Shown piece by piece: positions 16,901 to 24,701 of a stretch of DNA of 64,000 bases. Below the pieces are notes generated by a model. It saw only the letters and a program-made list of their open reading frames with translations, made no database searches and was not told the DNA's origin. A program made the translations under genes and the position numbers. Source of the DNA: Mycolicibacter senuensis (GTDB taxonomy: Bacteria > Actinomycetota > Actinomycetes > Mycobacteriales > Mycobacteriaceae); contig NZ_LQPS01000027.1 of the NCBI RefSeq assembly GCF_002101885.1, forward strand, positions 1-64,000, read 5' to 3'. Numbering within the stretch: the first letter of the stretch is position 1; every line of letters starts with the position of its first letter.

Positions 16901-17254
16901 CTACCGCGCCAACGGCTTGTAGAACACCAGCCCGTTGCCCTTGTTGTCATAGACCACGGCGCGACGTTCGTGCGCGTCGTCGTACGGGCCTTTCACGATT
17001 CCGCCGCCACTGGCTTCGATGGCCTTGGCGGCGCCGTCGACGTCGTCGGTCTTGATGCCGACGACGACCTGGCCGTGGATGGGGTGGTCCACCGCGGTCG
17101 CCAATGCCAGGGTCACCGACCCGCCGTCGAGCGCGGCGAAGTGGGTGCCGTCGCGAAACTTCAACGGCATGCCCAGCGTCTCGCTGTAGAACTTGATCGA
17201 TTCATCCAGGTCGTCGGTGGACAAGACGATCATCCGAATGTCGTGGTCGCTCAC
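16901..17254 (-). CDS. VOC-family (glyoxalase/dioxygenase fold) protein
   Basis: A 117-residue single VOC domain with two beta-alpha-beta-beta-beta modules: MIVLSTDDLDESIKFYSETL opens the first and VVVGIKTDDVDGAAKAIE the second, ending in NKGNGLVFYKP. I chose GTG 17254 because AGGAGG lies 6 bases upstream; the longer frame adds an Arg-rich leader with no support. Classical glyoxalase metal ligands are not clearly present, so substrate and activity are unknown. It stands alone, convergent with the gene ending at 16897. Confidence 0.8.
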   Translation of the reverse strand: MSDHDIRMIVLSTDDLDESIKFYSETLGMPLKFRDGTHFAALDGGSVTLALATAVDHPIHGQVVVGIKTDDVDGAAKAIEASGGGIVKGPYDDAHERRAVVYDNKGNGLVFYKPLAR

Positions 17255-17443
17255 TGTTGCCTCCTGATCGGTCCGGTCTCGGTCCAGGCTATGCCCGAGA
17301 TACCGGCTGCGGGTGGGTAAACGCCTCGCCGCCTTGGCGATCACGGTCTCCCTTTCCGCACTGCTGGCCAAATGCGGTGCGCAGCCACCGCGCGTCGCAC
17401 CTACCGGATTCCTCGGCGCTGTAACAGGATTCGTCCGGCCACG

Positions 17444-18215
17444 CTAATCGATCCAGGCCTGCTCGGCCACCCGGCGGAAGTTGCCGCCGAGCACCGCGCC
17501 GATGTCGGGGTCGGCCCAGCCGCGTGCGGCAAGGTGCTCTCGCAGGCCCAGCCACGTCTGCGGCGGCATCCACTGGATCGGCCCCCAACGGGTGTAGCTG
17601 TCGTCGAACAACTGCGGGTTGGCGGCCATCTCCTGGGTGAGTTCGGTCTGATCGAACGAGTAATCGGTGCTGACCCCGACGTGGTCGATGCCCACCAGCT
17701 CGACCGCGTACTCCAGGTGCTGCGTCATGGCCTGAAGCGTCGGGGTGTTGGGGCCCAGGAAGATTCCGACTCCGGTGATGCCGATGACGCCGCCGGTGGC
17801 CGCGCACGCCCGGGCCTGATCGTCGGTGATGTTGCGCGGGTGATCCCAGATCGCCCGCATGCAGGAGTGGCTGTAGACGACCGGTCGCGTCGAGGCGTCA
17901 CATAGGTCCAGCCCGGTGCGGGTGCTGCAGTGCGAACCGTCGACAACCATGCCGACGACGTTCATCTCCGCGACGATCGCCCGGCCCCATGCGGTGAGGC
18001 CCCCGTCAGTGGCGTCCAGGCAGCCGTGCCCGGCCCGGTTGGCGTGGTTGTAGGTGGGCAGCAGGGTGCGCACGCCGTACTCGACCAGCACGGCCAGGTT
18101 GTCCAGATCGTCGTCGAGCGGCCCCGCCGGGGCGTTGATAGCGGGTCAGCGGCGCCACGTCGGTGCCCGCACGCAGCGGCAGGCAGGTGTGCTGGTCCCA
18201 CAACAATGTGCTCAT
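17444..18215 (-). pseudogene. Peptidase M19 (membrane dipeptidase-like) remnant with internal deletion and frameshift
   Basis: The C-terminal part (from about 18142 down to 17444) reads as a renal-dipeptidase-type metallopeptidase: DDDLDNLAVLVEYGV, NHANRAGHG, VVDGSHCSTRT, VVYSHSCMRAI and GIDHVGVSTDY include the later metal and substrate ligands. An N-terminal piece from ATG 18215 (MSTLLWDQHTCLPLRAG) carries the first metal-binding region but is in another frame. The join is near 18135-18150, and only about 255 codons remain against 330-400 for the family, so roughly 60 or more codons, including the bridging-glutamate region, are missing. A sequencing error alone would not explain the lost length. 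Confidence 0.78.
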
Positions 18216-18257
18216 GGCCACTGATCCTGCCCCTGCGGGCGGCACTAATCTGGCCAG

Positions 18258-18863
18258 ATGGCGATTGACGTACGGTCCGCGAACAAGCCCGATATCGCAC
18301 CCCTGGCGCAGACGTTGGGCCGGGCGTTCTACGACGATCCGGTGTCGATGTGGATGCTGCCCGACGACACTTCGCGCACCGCGCAACTGACGGCGTTCTT
18401 CGGCACCTCGACGCGCGTACACCATCTGTCCGGCGGCGGGGTCGAGGTGGCCTACGACGGTTCGACGGTGGGGGCGGCGGCGCTATGGGACCCGCCCAAC
18501 CGCTGGAAGCAGTCGACGTGGTCGCAGTTGCGGATGGTGCCGGGGCTGATCCGGTCGTTCGGCTTCCGGCTCTCGCAGGGCCGGGCGCTGTCGGATCTGT
18601 TGGACGCCAACCACCCCGAGGAGCCGCACTGGTATCTGGCGGTGATCGGCAGTGACCCCGGTGTGCGCGGCAAAGGCTTCGGGCAAGCCGTCATCCAGCC
18701 GCGGCTGGACCGCTGCGACGCCGAGTACTGCCCGGCGTATCTGGAGTCCAGCAAGGAAGAGAACGTGCCGTATTACGAGCGGTTCGGCTTCCGGGTGTTC
18801 GGGGAGATCACTTTGCCCAACGGCGGGCCGACGCTGTGGAAGATGTGGCGCGAGCCGCGGTAG
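18258..18863 (+). CDS. GNAT-family N-acetyltransferase
   Basis: A 201-residue acetyltransferase of the GCN5 superfamily, transferring an acetyl group from acetyl-CoA to an unknown acceptor. The N-terminus IDVRSANKPDIAPLAQTLG is the typical first strand and helix. The CoA pyrophosphate-binding loop is VIGSDPGVRGKGFGQAVI (Arg/Gln-x-x-Gly-x-Gly/Ala), and the closing part YLESSKEENVPYYERFGFRV is the C-terminal signature. Many mycobacterial relatives of this shape are of unknown substrate. It is divergent from the broken dipeptidase gene and abuts the convergent nitronate monooxygenase gene with no gap. Confidence 0.87.
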   Translation: MAIDVRSANKPDIAPLAQTLGRAFYDDPVSMWMLPDDTSRTAQLTAFFGTSTRVHHLSGGGVEVAYDGSTVGAAALWDPPNRWKQSTWSQLRMVPGLIRSFGFRLSQGRALSDLLDANHPEEPHWYLAVIGSDPGVRGKGFGQAVIQPRLDRCDAEYCPAYLESSKEENVPYYERFGFRVFGEITLPNGGPTLWKMWREPR

Positions 18864-19982
18864 TCAGTCACTGACCGAGTCCCCGAGGCGTTCGGCAGCC
18901 GCGAGGTAGTCCTGGGCGAACTCGAACACCACGTCGCGCGCGGGCTTGACCTTGTTCATCAGTCCGACGCCCTGGCCCACGAAATAGGTGGACAAGGCCT
19001 GCGCTCCGGGGTGCCCGGCGGCGGCGAGGGCATCCACGCGGCGAAGTACGGGTTCGGCCACCATCGACTGCAGCGGCAGCGGCAGTGTCGGGTGGCCGGT
19101 TTCGTTGGGCCGCCAGGCATCCGTCCACTCCGAGACCAGTTGCCGGGCCGGCTTGCCGGTGCGCCCGGTGGAGCGGATGGTGTCGCGTGAGGTCGCGGCG
19201 AGCATCTTCTGCTTGGTGTGCGGGGCGGTTTCGGCTTCCTCGGTGGTGAGCCACACCGAACCCGTCCAGGCTCCAGCCGCACCCAGAGCCACGCACGCGG
19301 CCATCTGCCGGCCGGTGACGATCCCGCCGGCGGCGAGCACGGGTACGGCGTCGTCGATGGCGTCGATGACTTCGGGCACCAGCACCAGCGTGGAGACCTC
19401 GCCGCAGTGACCGCCGGCCTCGGTGCCCTGGGCGACGATGAGGTCAACACCGTGGGTCACCTGCTTGAGGGCGTGTTCCTTGGCACCGACCAGGGCCGCG
19501 ATCGGGATGCCGTGGTCCTGACCGGACTTGATCATGTAGTCCGGCGGCACGCCGAGTGCGTTGGCCATCAGCCTGATGGGATGGGCGACGGCCACCTCGA
19601 GCAGTTGCTCTCCGGTGCTGCCGGCAAGCACGGACGTTCCCAACCGGGGGGAGTCGTCGGGTTGGATGTCGTGCTGGGCCAACAGGTCTGCGATGAAGGC
19701 CTGGTACTCAGCCGGAATCCGGTCGGACAGCTGGCCGTCGGACAGGTTCTCGCCTTTGCCTTCGAATTTGGCGGGCACGAGGATGTCGATGCCGTAGGGC
19801 TTGCCCTTCACCTGCTCGTCGATCCAGCTCAACTCCTGATCGAGTTGCTCCGGGGTGTAGGCGGCACCCCCGAGTACGCCGAAACCGCCCGCATTCGTCA
19901 CGGCGGCCACGACGTCGCGGCAGTGGCTGAAGGCGAACAGCGGAAAGTCGATGCCGTATTGCTCGCAAATGGGAGTCTTCAC
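18864..19982 (-). CDS. Nitronate monooxygenase (2-nitropropane dioxygenase family)
   Basis: FMN-dependent TIM-barrel enzyme that oxidises alkyl nitronates, probably detoxifying. The 372-residue product contains the family segments FSHCRDVVAAVTNAGGFGVL, LIVAQGTEAGGHCGEVSTL (with the active-site His region) and PVLAAGGIVTGRQMAACVAL, which binds the FMN phosphate, followed by GAAGAWTGS. Length is normal. It begins at ATG 19982, with a purine-rich site (AAAGGAGCGG) upstream, and is followed on the same strand by nothing related. Some family members act on other substrates, such as propionate 3-nitronate, so the substrate is open. Confidence 0.88.
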   Translation of the reverse strand: MKTPICEQYGIDFPLFAFSHCRDVVAAVTNAGGFGVLGGAAYTPEQLDQELSWIDEQVKGKPYGIDILVPAKFEGKGENLSDGQLSDRIPAEYQAFIADLLAQHDIQPDDSPRLGTSVLAGSTGEQLLEVAVAHPIRLMANALGVPPDYMIKSGQDHGIPIAALVGAKEHALKQVTHGVDLIVAQGTEAGGHCGEVSTLVLVPEVIDAIDDAVPVLAAGGIVTGRQMAACVALGAAGAWTGSVWLTTEEAETAPHTKQKMLAATSRDTIRSTGRTGKPARQLVSEWTDAWRPNETGHPTLPLPLQSMVAEPVLRRVDALAAAGHPGAQALSTYFVGQGVGLMNKVKPARDVVFEFAQDYLAAAERLGDSVSD

Positions 19983-20007
19983 GTCGCCGCTCCTTTGTTG
20001 AACAAGC

Positions 20008-20451
20008 TCATTCGGGGCCCCGGGACTCGGCGATCGCCCCCGCTGCCCAAGGGTCGATACACCGGACGCCCAACCCCCGGAAATGCTTGGTGTTTCGCGT
20101 CACCACGACCATGCCGGTCGACTCTGCAACCGCCGCAATAAGAGCGTCATCCAGCGGTGCACGCTCGGGAACAGGGTACGCAGCAAGGATGCGTGCCGCC
20201 GGCAGATCGAAGGCCAGCACCCGATCGGCGAAGGCGGGAAGCACACGATCCTCGAACCATCGTCGGAGGACCTGTCCCTGCGCCGGGCCAGATCGCTCCT
20301 TGGCCACCACACCCCGCTCGATCTCGGCGATAGTCACCGCCGCCACAAACTGATCGCCCACCGGCACGGACGTCGTCCACGCCTCGACCGACGGATTACG
20401 ACCACGGACCCGCAAGGCGGACACCACGTTCGTGTCGAGGACGTATCTCAT
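20008..20451 (-). CDS. vapC: VapC-type PIN-domain ribonuclease toxin
   Basis: Toxin of a type II toxin-antitoxin pair; PIN-domain Mg-dependent RNase. The 147-residue protein has the conserved acidic residues: [11 protein letters not shown] (first Asp), IAEIERGVV (Glu), [11 protein letters not shown] (Asp pair) and [10 protein letters not shown] with the final Asp region. This TRNxxHF pattern is that of FitB/VapC relatives. Its ATG overlaps the antitoxin stop by 4 bases (ATGA), so the two are translated together. The RNA target cannot be read from sequence. Confidence 0.92.
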   Translation of the reverse strand: MRYVLDTNVVSALRVRGRNPSVEAWTTSVPVGDQFVAAVTIAEIERGVVAKERSGPAQGQVLRRWFEDRVLPAFADRVLAFDLPAARILAAYPVPERAPLDDALIAAVAESTGMVVVTRNTKHFRGLGVRCIDPWAAGAIAESRGPE

Positions 20452-20681
20452 AGGTCGGGTGTGCGCGCAGTGACGGGCAAGCGTTGCGGCTCGAACTCGA
20501 TCTCCGAGCCTTCGTCGCTGCTGAGCATGTCGACCAGGGTGGCGGCCGATTGCTCGAGAGCTTGACTGAGGATCGACCGGGCCTCTGCCTCAACGGAGCG
20601 GCGGTGTTGCCGGGCGCGTTCTCGTAGTGCGGCTTTGGTGCCTGCGGGCAGGTTCCGGATAAGGATCTGCTCTAGATTCAC
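20448..20681 (-). CDS. vapB: VapB/FitA-type ribbon-helix-helix antitoxin
   Basis: A 77-residue antitoxin. Residues 1-45 form a ribbon-helix-helix DNA-binding domain ([20 protein letters not shown] and [17 protein letters not shown], as in FitA). The C-terminal 30 residues are acidic and flexible ([12 protein letters not shown]) and should fill the toxin active site. It precedes vapC with a 4-base overlap. It should repress its own promoter at the inverted repeat just upstream (20694-20717). Confidence 0.9.
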   Translation of the reverse strand: MNLEQILIRNLPAGTKAALRERARQHRRSVEAEARSILSQALEQSAATLVDMLSSDEGSEIEFEPQRLPVTARTPDL

Positions 20682-20693
20682 GGCACCTCCAAC

Positions 20694-20717
20694 GTGATAT
20701 CAGCTATACGATATCAC
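20694..20717. promoter_or_regulatory. Inverted-repeat operator of the vapBC pair
   Basis: GTGATATC and GATATCAC form a perfect 8-bp inverted repeat with an 8-base spacer, centred 24 bases upstream of the antitoxin ATG at 20681. The position and symmetry suit binding of two RHH dimers of the VapB protein. Confidence 0.75.
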
Positions 20718-20757
20718 TCGAAAGGTCTTGCCGGGGCCGGTGCACGAACGGGGCGTA

Positions 20758-22230
20758 TCAGCCCACCAGCGCGTCGATGTCCAGCAGCAAGGGCAGGTCG
20801 GCGTCTGCCAGGTCGGGGACGGCTTCAGGCAAGACGAGAGTGTGGCCGGCCAGCAGCGCCGCCACCGAATCGGAGAACTCGGCGCTGCCGGGCAGCGGCA
20901 GCGGGGGGTCGCTCGGCGGGATGACGCCGGCCCCGGTGAGGTATGCGACCGCTCTGCCCAATTCGTTTGCCACATCGACCACCACCCCACCGACGGCGTT
21001 GAACACCCACTGGGCTCCCTGGGCCAGTCCACTGACCAGGAAGATGTCCTGGTCGATGATCGACTGCAGGAAGTTGTTGATGGGGGGGAAGGCCCAATCC
21101 CGGAGGAAGTAGCCGGCGCCGCCGGCCAGCGCGCGAATGACCAGGCTGATGTGGGTGCCGATGTCGGGATAGTCGTAGGTGTTGATTGCGGCCTGCAGCG
21201 CCGCCCTCAGGTCATCGGGGAAGACGGTGCTGTTGAGCAACTCCGGGTCGAGCTGCATCGGGGTGCCGTCGAAGTCCGACCGCATCGGGATCCCGAACGC
21301 CTGCAGAATCGTGGGCACGATGTCGACGGTCTGGTAGGCCAAGTTCTGGGCTCCGGCCTGGTCCTCGTTCCCGGCCAGCGAGAACATTATGAAACTGGTC
21401 GTCTCGTTCGGTGACTGGAGTCCGTGTCCGAGGCTGAAGCCGGGCAGCTCCGGATTCGCCTGGTGGCCATGGTCGGTGGTCAGGATGATGGTCCACTTTT
21501 CGCCGGTGGCCGCCTCGGCCCGGGCCACCGCCTCCAGGATCTGCTTGAGGTTGGCGCCGACGTTGATGACGGCCTGCATGTACTCATCCGACTCGGCGCC
21601 GTAGGAGTGTCCGGCGTGGTCGACCTGGGACTGGTAGGCGAACATGAAGTTCGAGAGTTCCGGGTTGGTGGTGGTCGCGAGAATCCGGGAGATGGTCTCG
21701 TCGGCTGTCAGCGCGTCCATCTCGGCCGAGCTGGAACCGCCGGAAATGCCGATGATGTTGTCGGCCGGGTAGGCGCCTATCGAGGCCATCTCGGTGAACA
21801 GGCCCCGGCCGGAGACGACCGTGGTCTCGATTTCCGGTTTGTTGTACTCGATCAGGTTGAACACCGACGGCCAGGTTGTGTACGGCTCCGGACGGTAGAC
21901 GTTGCTGACGATCCCATGCTTGTCGTCCCACACCCCGGTGAGGATGGTCGACCACGACGGAGTAGACAGCGTCTGGTGGCCGGTGAGGCTCGTGACGGCG
22001 GTGATGCCCCGGTCCGCCAGCATCTTGAAGCCGCTGTCGTCGTTGAAGGCGTACTCGAGGATCTTGTCGATGCGGGTTCCGTCGGTGCCGATCAGCAGTA
22101 CGTTCTCCGCGGCGAGCATCCAATCGGCGGTCACCGATGACAGGCCGACCTGCGTTCCCACCGCTGCGCCCGCTCCGGCTACCAGGCTGGCGACCGCGGT
22201 ACTGCACACAATCTGCTTGAGGGTTGTCAC
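20758..22230 (-). CDS. Secreted type I phosphodiesterase / nucleotide pyrophosphatase-like protein, copy 2 of tandem pair
   Basis: A 490-residue alkaline-phosphatase-superfamily enzyme, likely exported. A signal-like N-terminus (VCSTAVASLVAGAGAAVG) precedes the catalytic domain. Metal and nucleophile motifs are visible: LLIGTDGTRI (first Asp), LSTPSWSTILTGVWDDKHG (nucleophile Thr/Ser region), QVDHAGHSYG and LTTDHGHQ (zinc-binding Asp/His). About 150 C-terminal residues are hydrophobic with no known domain, ending PLLLDIDALVG, a tail shared with the upstream paralogue. GTG 22230 lies 6 bases after that paralogue's stop. The natural phosphodiester substrate is unknown. Confidence 0.85.
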   Translation of the reverse strand: MTTLKQIVCSTAVASLVAGAGAAVGTQVGLSSVTADWMLAAENVLLIGTDGTRIDKILEYAFNDDSGFKMLADRGITAVTSLTGHQTLSTPSWSTILTGVWDDKHGIVSNVYRPEPYTTWPSVFNLIEYNKPEIETTVVSGRGLFTEMASIGAYPADNIIGISGGSSSAEMDALTADETISRILATTTNPELSNFMFAYQSQVDHAGHSYGAESDEYMQAVINVGANLKQILEAVARAEAATGEKWTIILTTDHGHQANPELPGFSLGHGLQSPNETTSFIMFSLAGNEDQAGAQNLAYQTVDIVPTILQAFGIPMRSDFDGTPMQLDPELLNSTVFPDDLRAALQAAINTYDYPDIGTHISLVIRALAGGAGYFLRDWAFPPINNFLQSIIDQDIFLVSGLAQGAQWVFNAVGGVVVDVANELGRAVAYLTGAGVIPPSDPPLPLPGSAEFSDSVAALLAGHTLVLPEAVPDLADADLPLLLDIDALVG

Positions 22231-22236
22231 GGCGCG

Positions 22237-23691
22237 TCAGCCCAGCAATGCGTCGACGTCGAGCAGCAGCGGCAGGTCGAGGTCGCCGACGTCGGGAGCG
22301 GTGAAGGTGTCGCCGGCCAGCAGCGACTCCAACGATCCGGTGAACTCGGCCGCCCCCGGCAGCGGTGCATCGGTTGGGGCGATCACGCCCGCCCCGAGCA
22401 GATACGCGAATCCGTGTGCCACCGTGTTGGTCACGTCCACCGTCAGACCGCCGAAGAACTCGTTGATCTGCTGGGCGATCTCGGCGAGCCCGCTGATCAG
22501 GAAGATGTCCTGGTCGACGATCGACTGCAGGAAGTTGTCGATCCCGGTCACGAACTTGTCCAGGAAGTACGGCACGGACCCGATCACGGTCCGGACGGCC
22601 AGCGTGATGTCGTTGCCGATATTCGGGTAGCCGTACATCGCGATCGCGGCGAGCAGCGCCTGCTGGAGATCGTCGGGCGTGACGTGGCTGTTCAGCACGG
22701 ACGGGTCGTCCACCAGGGAGACTCCGTCGAAGTCTGAGCGCAGCGGGATGCCGAACAGTGACAGGATCGTGGGCGTGATGTCGACCGTGGAGTAAGCCAG
22801 GTTCTGGCTGCCGTCCTGCGAGTCATCGCCGGCTTGATCGAAGATGACGAAAGTCGACGTCTCGTTGGGCGACTGGAAGCCGTGGCCGATGCTGAGACCG
22901 GGCAGGGTCACCGTCTGCTGGTGGCCGTGGTCGGTGGTGAGGATGATCGACCAGTCATCGCCGGTGATCGTCTGTACGTGGGCGATCGCGGCCAGGATCT
23001 GTTGGATGTTGGCCCCGAGGTTGATGATGGATTGCATGTACTCTTCCGAGCCGCCGGCGAACGAGTGTCCGGCGTGGTCGGCCTGCGACTGGTAGGAGAA
23101 CAGGAAACTCGAGATGTCATCCGGATTGTCCTCCGTGCCCAGGATCTGGGCGATGGTGAGCGCGGTGACCTGCGCGTCGGAGTCGGCCGGGCTGTCCCCC
23201 GCCTCGACGAAGACGTTGTTGTCGACCGAATAGCCGCCCGCCCCGGCCAACTGGTTGAGGTACTCCCAGTTGCTGATGATCGTCGTGTCGACCTCCGGCT
23301 TGTGGTACTCGATCAGGTTGAACACCGACGGCCACTGGTTGTACGGCTCGGGCCGGAACAGGTTGTTGAAGACACCGTGCTTGTCGTCCCACACCCCGGT
23401 GAGGACCGTCGACCACGACGGCCCGGACAGCGTCGTGTGATTGGTCAGGCTTGAGGCCCCGGTGATGCCCTGCTCCATCGCCGTCTTGAAGCCACTGTCG
23501 TCGCCGTAGGCGTACTCCAAAACCTTGGAGAGGTTGACGCCGTCGACCCCGATCAGCAGCACGTGCTCGGCGGCGAGCAGCCAGTCGGCGGTCAGCGCCG
23601 ACAGTCCCGACGGCACCCCGACGGCCGCCCCGGTCCCGGCGACCATGCCGGCGACGGTCGCACCACACAGGAACTGCTTGATTGTCGTCAC
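22237..23691 (-). CDS. Secreted type I phosphodiesterase / nucleotide pyrophosphatase-like protein, copy 1 of tandem pair
   Basis: A 484-residue paralogue of the next gene, alike along its entire length, including the signal-like N-terminus (CGATVAGMVAGTGAAVG), the first metal Asp (LLIGVDGVNL), the nucleophile region (LSGPSWSTVLTGVWDDKHG), DHAGHSFAGG and LTTDHGHQ, and the tail PLLLDVDALLG. The T-P-S-W of the copy is G-P-S-W here, so the nucleophile Thr/Ser assignment may differ. The tandem arrangement with a 6-base gap indicates a local duplication and one transcript, whose promoter should lie in 23692-23915. No lipobox is seen. Confidence 0.85.
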   Translation of the reverse strand: MTTIKQFLCGATVAGMVAGTGAAVGVPSGLSALTADWLLAAEHVLLIGVDGVNLSKVLEYAYGDDSGFKTAMEQGITGASSLTNHTTLSGPSWSTVLTGVWDDKHGVFNNLFRPEPYNQWPSVFNLIEYHKPEVDTTIISNWEYLNQLAGAGGYSVDNNVFVEAGDSPADSDAQVTALTIAQILGTEDNPDDISSFLFSYQSQADHAGHSFAGGSEEYMQSIINLGANIQQILAAIAHVQTITGDDWSIILTTDHGHQQTVTLPGLSIGHGFQSPNETSTFVIFDQAGDDSQDGSQNLAYSTVDITPTILSLFGIPLRSDFDGVSLVDDPSVLNSHVTPDDLQQALLAAIAMYGYPNIGNDITLAVRTVIGSVPYFLDKFVTGIDNFLQSIVDQDIFLISGLAEIAQQINEFFGGLTVDVTNTVAHGFAYLLGAGVIAPTDAPLPGAAEFTGSLESLLAGDTFTAPDVGDLDLPLLLDVDALLG

Positions 23692-23915
23692 GATCGTGTC
23701 CCTCGTCGAAGTTGCCCACGTCAGTTGCGCGAGACACTAGCAGAAACCCAGGAAAAGCTCAGTTTTCGCGAATATGTGCTTATTAAGCCAGGAAGTTACT
23801 GAGTATTCTGTGGAGTAGCTGCGCGTTTGGGCGGCGCGGCCGGCTGCGACACCATCGGGCCCGCCCCGCCGGTGCGGTCCACCCGTGCCCCGCGGCGCGC
23901 TGCGGGGCTCACCGC

Positions 23916-24623
23916 TCAGGGCTTGCTGCGCCAGCCGCCGACAGCCAGAGCGATCATCCGGAGTTGTTTGACGGCAACATGTTTGATCTCGGCGAGGGTG
24001 TCCTCGTCCGGGGCCTCCTCGATGGCCTCGGCGGTGACGGTCATCGCGTTGACGAACAGTCCCGCCAGGATGTTCAGATCCTCGGTGCTCCACGCGCTCA
24101 ACGCCGGGAAGCGCGCCAGGTCGGTGGCCAGCTCGGCGGTGATCAAGCGGATCTCGGTGCGGATCGCATAGCGCAGCACCGTCATGCCGCTGAACCGCTC
24201 CCGGTTGATGAACCGCCAGTACTCGCGGCGCGACGCCACGCTGTCGGCCAGTACCTCCACGGAGGACTCGATGACCCGGTTGGGGTCGACCCCGCCGGTG
24301 CGGGCGTCGCGCAGCGTCTCGCGCAGCGCCCCGAACGACTCGTCGATGAGCACCAGACCCAGCGCGTCCATCGACTCGAAATGGCGGTAGAACGCCGCCG
24401 GCACGATGTGGGCGGCCCGGGTCACCTCGCGCAGGCTCAGCGCGCTGAAGCTGCGTTCCTCCAGCAGGGTCAGCGCCGCGCTGATGATGGCGCGCCGGGT
24501 GGCCTCTTTGCGCTCCTCGCGCGACATCCGCTCCGGCCGTTCGGGCCGGGCGGGACGCTCGGGACGGGGCGGCCGCGGTGGCCTGGTCCGCCCGGACCGT
24601 AAATTCGGCGTACGACTGTTCAC
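23916..24623 (-). CDS. TetR-family regulator, divergent from the desaturase operon
   Basis: A 235-residue transcriptional repressor. After a Pro/Arg-rich leader (PPRPPRPERPARPERPER) the helix-turn-helix domain reads RRAIISAALTLLEERSFSAL, LSLREVTRAAHIVPAAFYRHF, followed by a ligand-binding domain of about 150 residues. Three starts are possible: TTG 24644, GTG 24623 and ATG 24527. I use GTG 24623, but the ATG has GGAGCGG before it and would remove the leader. Its placement facing a ferredoxin-reductase/fatty-acyl desaturase pair resembles DesT-like control of unsaturated fatty acid synthesis, which is inference. Candidate operators fill the gap. Confidence 0.82.
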   Translation of the reverse strand: MNSRTPNLRSGRTRPPRPPRPERPARPERPERMSREERKEATRRAIISAALTLLEERSFSALSLREVTRAAHIVPAAFYRHFESMDALGLVLIDESFGALRETLRDARTGGVDPNRVIESSVEVLADSVASRREYWRFINRERFSGMTVLRYAIRTEIRLITAELATDLARFPALSAWSTEDLNILAGLFVNAMTVTAEAIEEAPDEDTLAEIKHVAVKQLRMIALAVGGWRSKP

Positions 24624-24633
24624 TGGGTGTGAA
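24619..24633. promoter_or_regulatory. Short dyad at the TetR gene start
   Basis: TTCAC and GTGAA are separated by 5 bases, forming a perfect short dyad that covers the GTG start of the TetR gene. The sequence TGTTCAC (24617-24623) here recurs at 24678 and 24695, suggesting an autoregulatory half-site. Confidence 0.4.
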
Positions 24634-24668
24634 GCGTAACACAACCGGCCGAAAGCCCTTGACGGATC

Positions 24669-24684
24669 GTAAACAAGTGTTCAC
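24669..24684. promoter_or_regulatory. Candidate TetR operator, upstream copy
   Basis: GTAAACAAGTGTTCAC is an imperfect 16-bp palindrome (GTAAAC/GTTCAC arms, one mismatch, 4-base centre) lying 10-25 bases before the reductase ATG. It is followed one base later by a second palindrome of the same length and arm sequence. Confidence 0.5.
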
Positions 24685-24685
24685 G

Positions 24686-24701
24686 GTGTACGTATGTTCA
24701 C
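24686..24701. promoter_or_regulatory. Candidate TetR operator, downstream copy
   Basis: GTGTACGTATGTTCAC is a 16-bp imperfect palindrome in tandem with 24669-24684 and overlaps ATG 24694 of the reductase gene. Repressor bound here would block transcription and translation starts. Confidence 0.5.
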
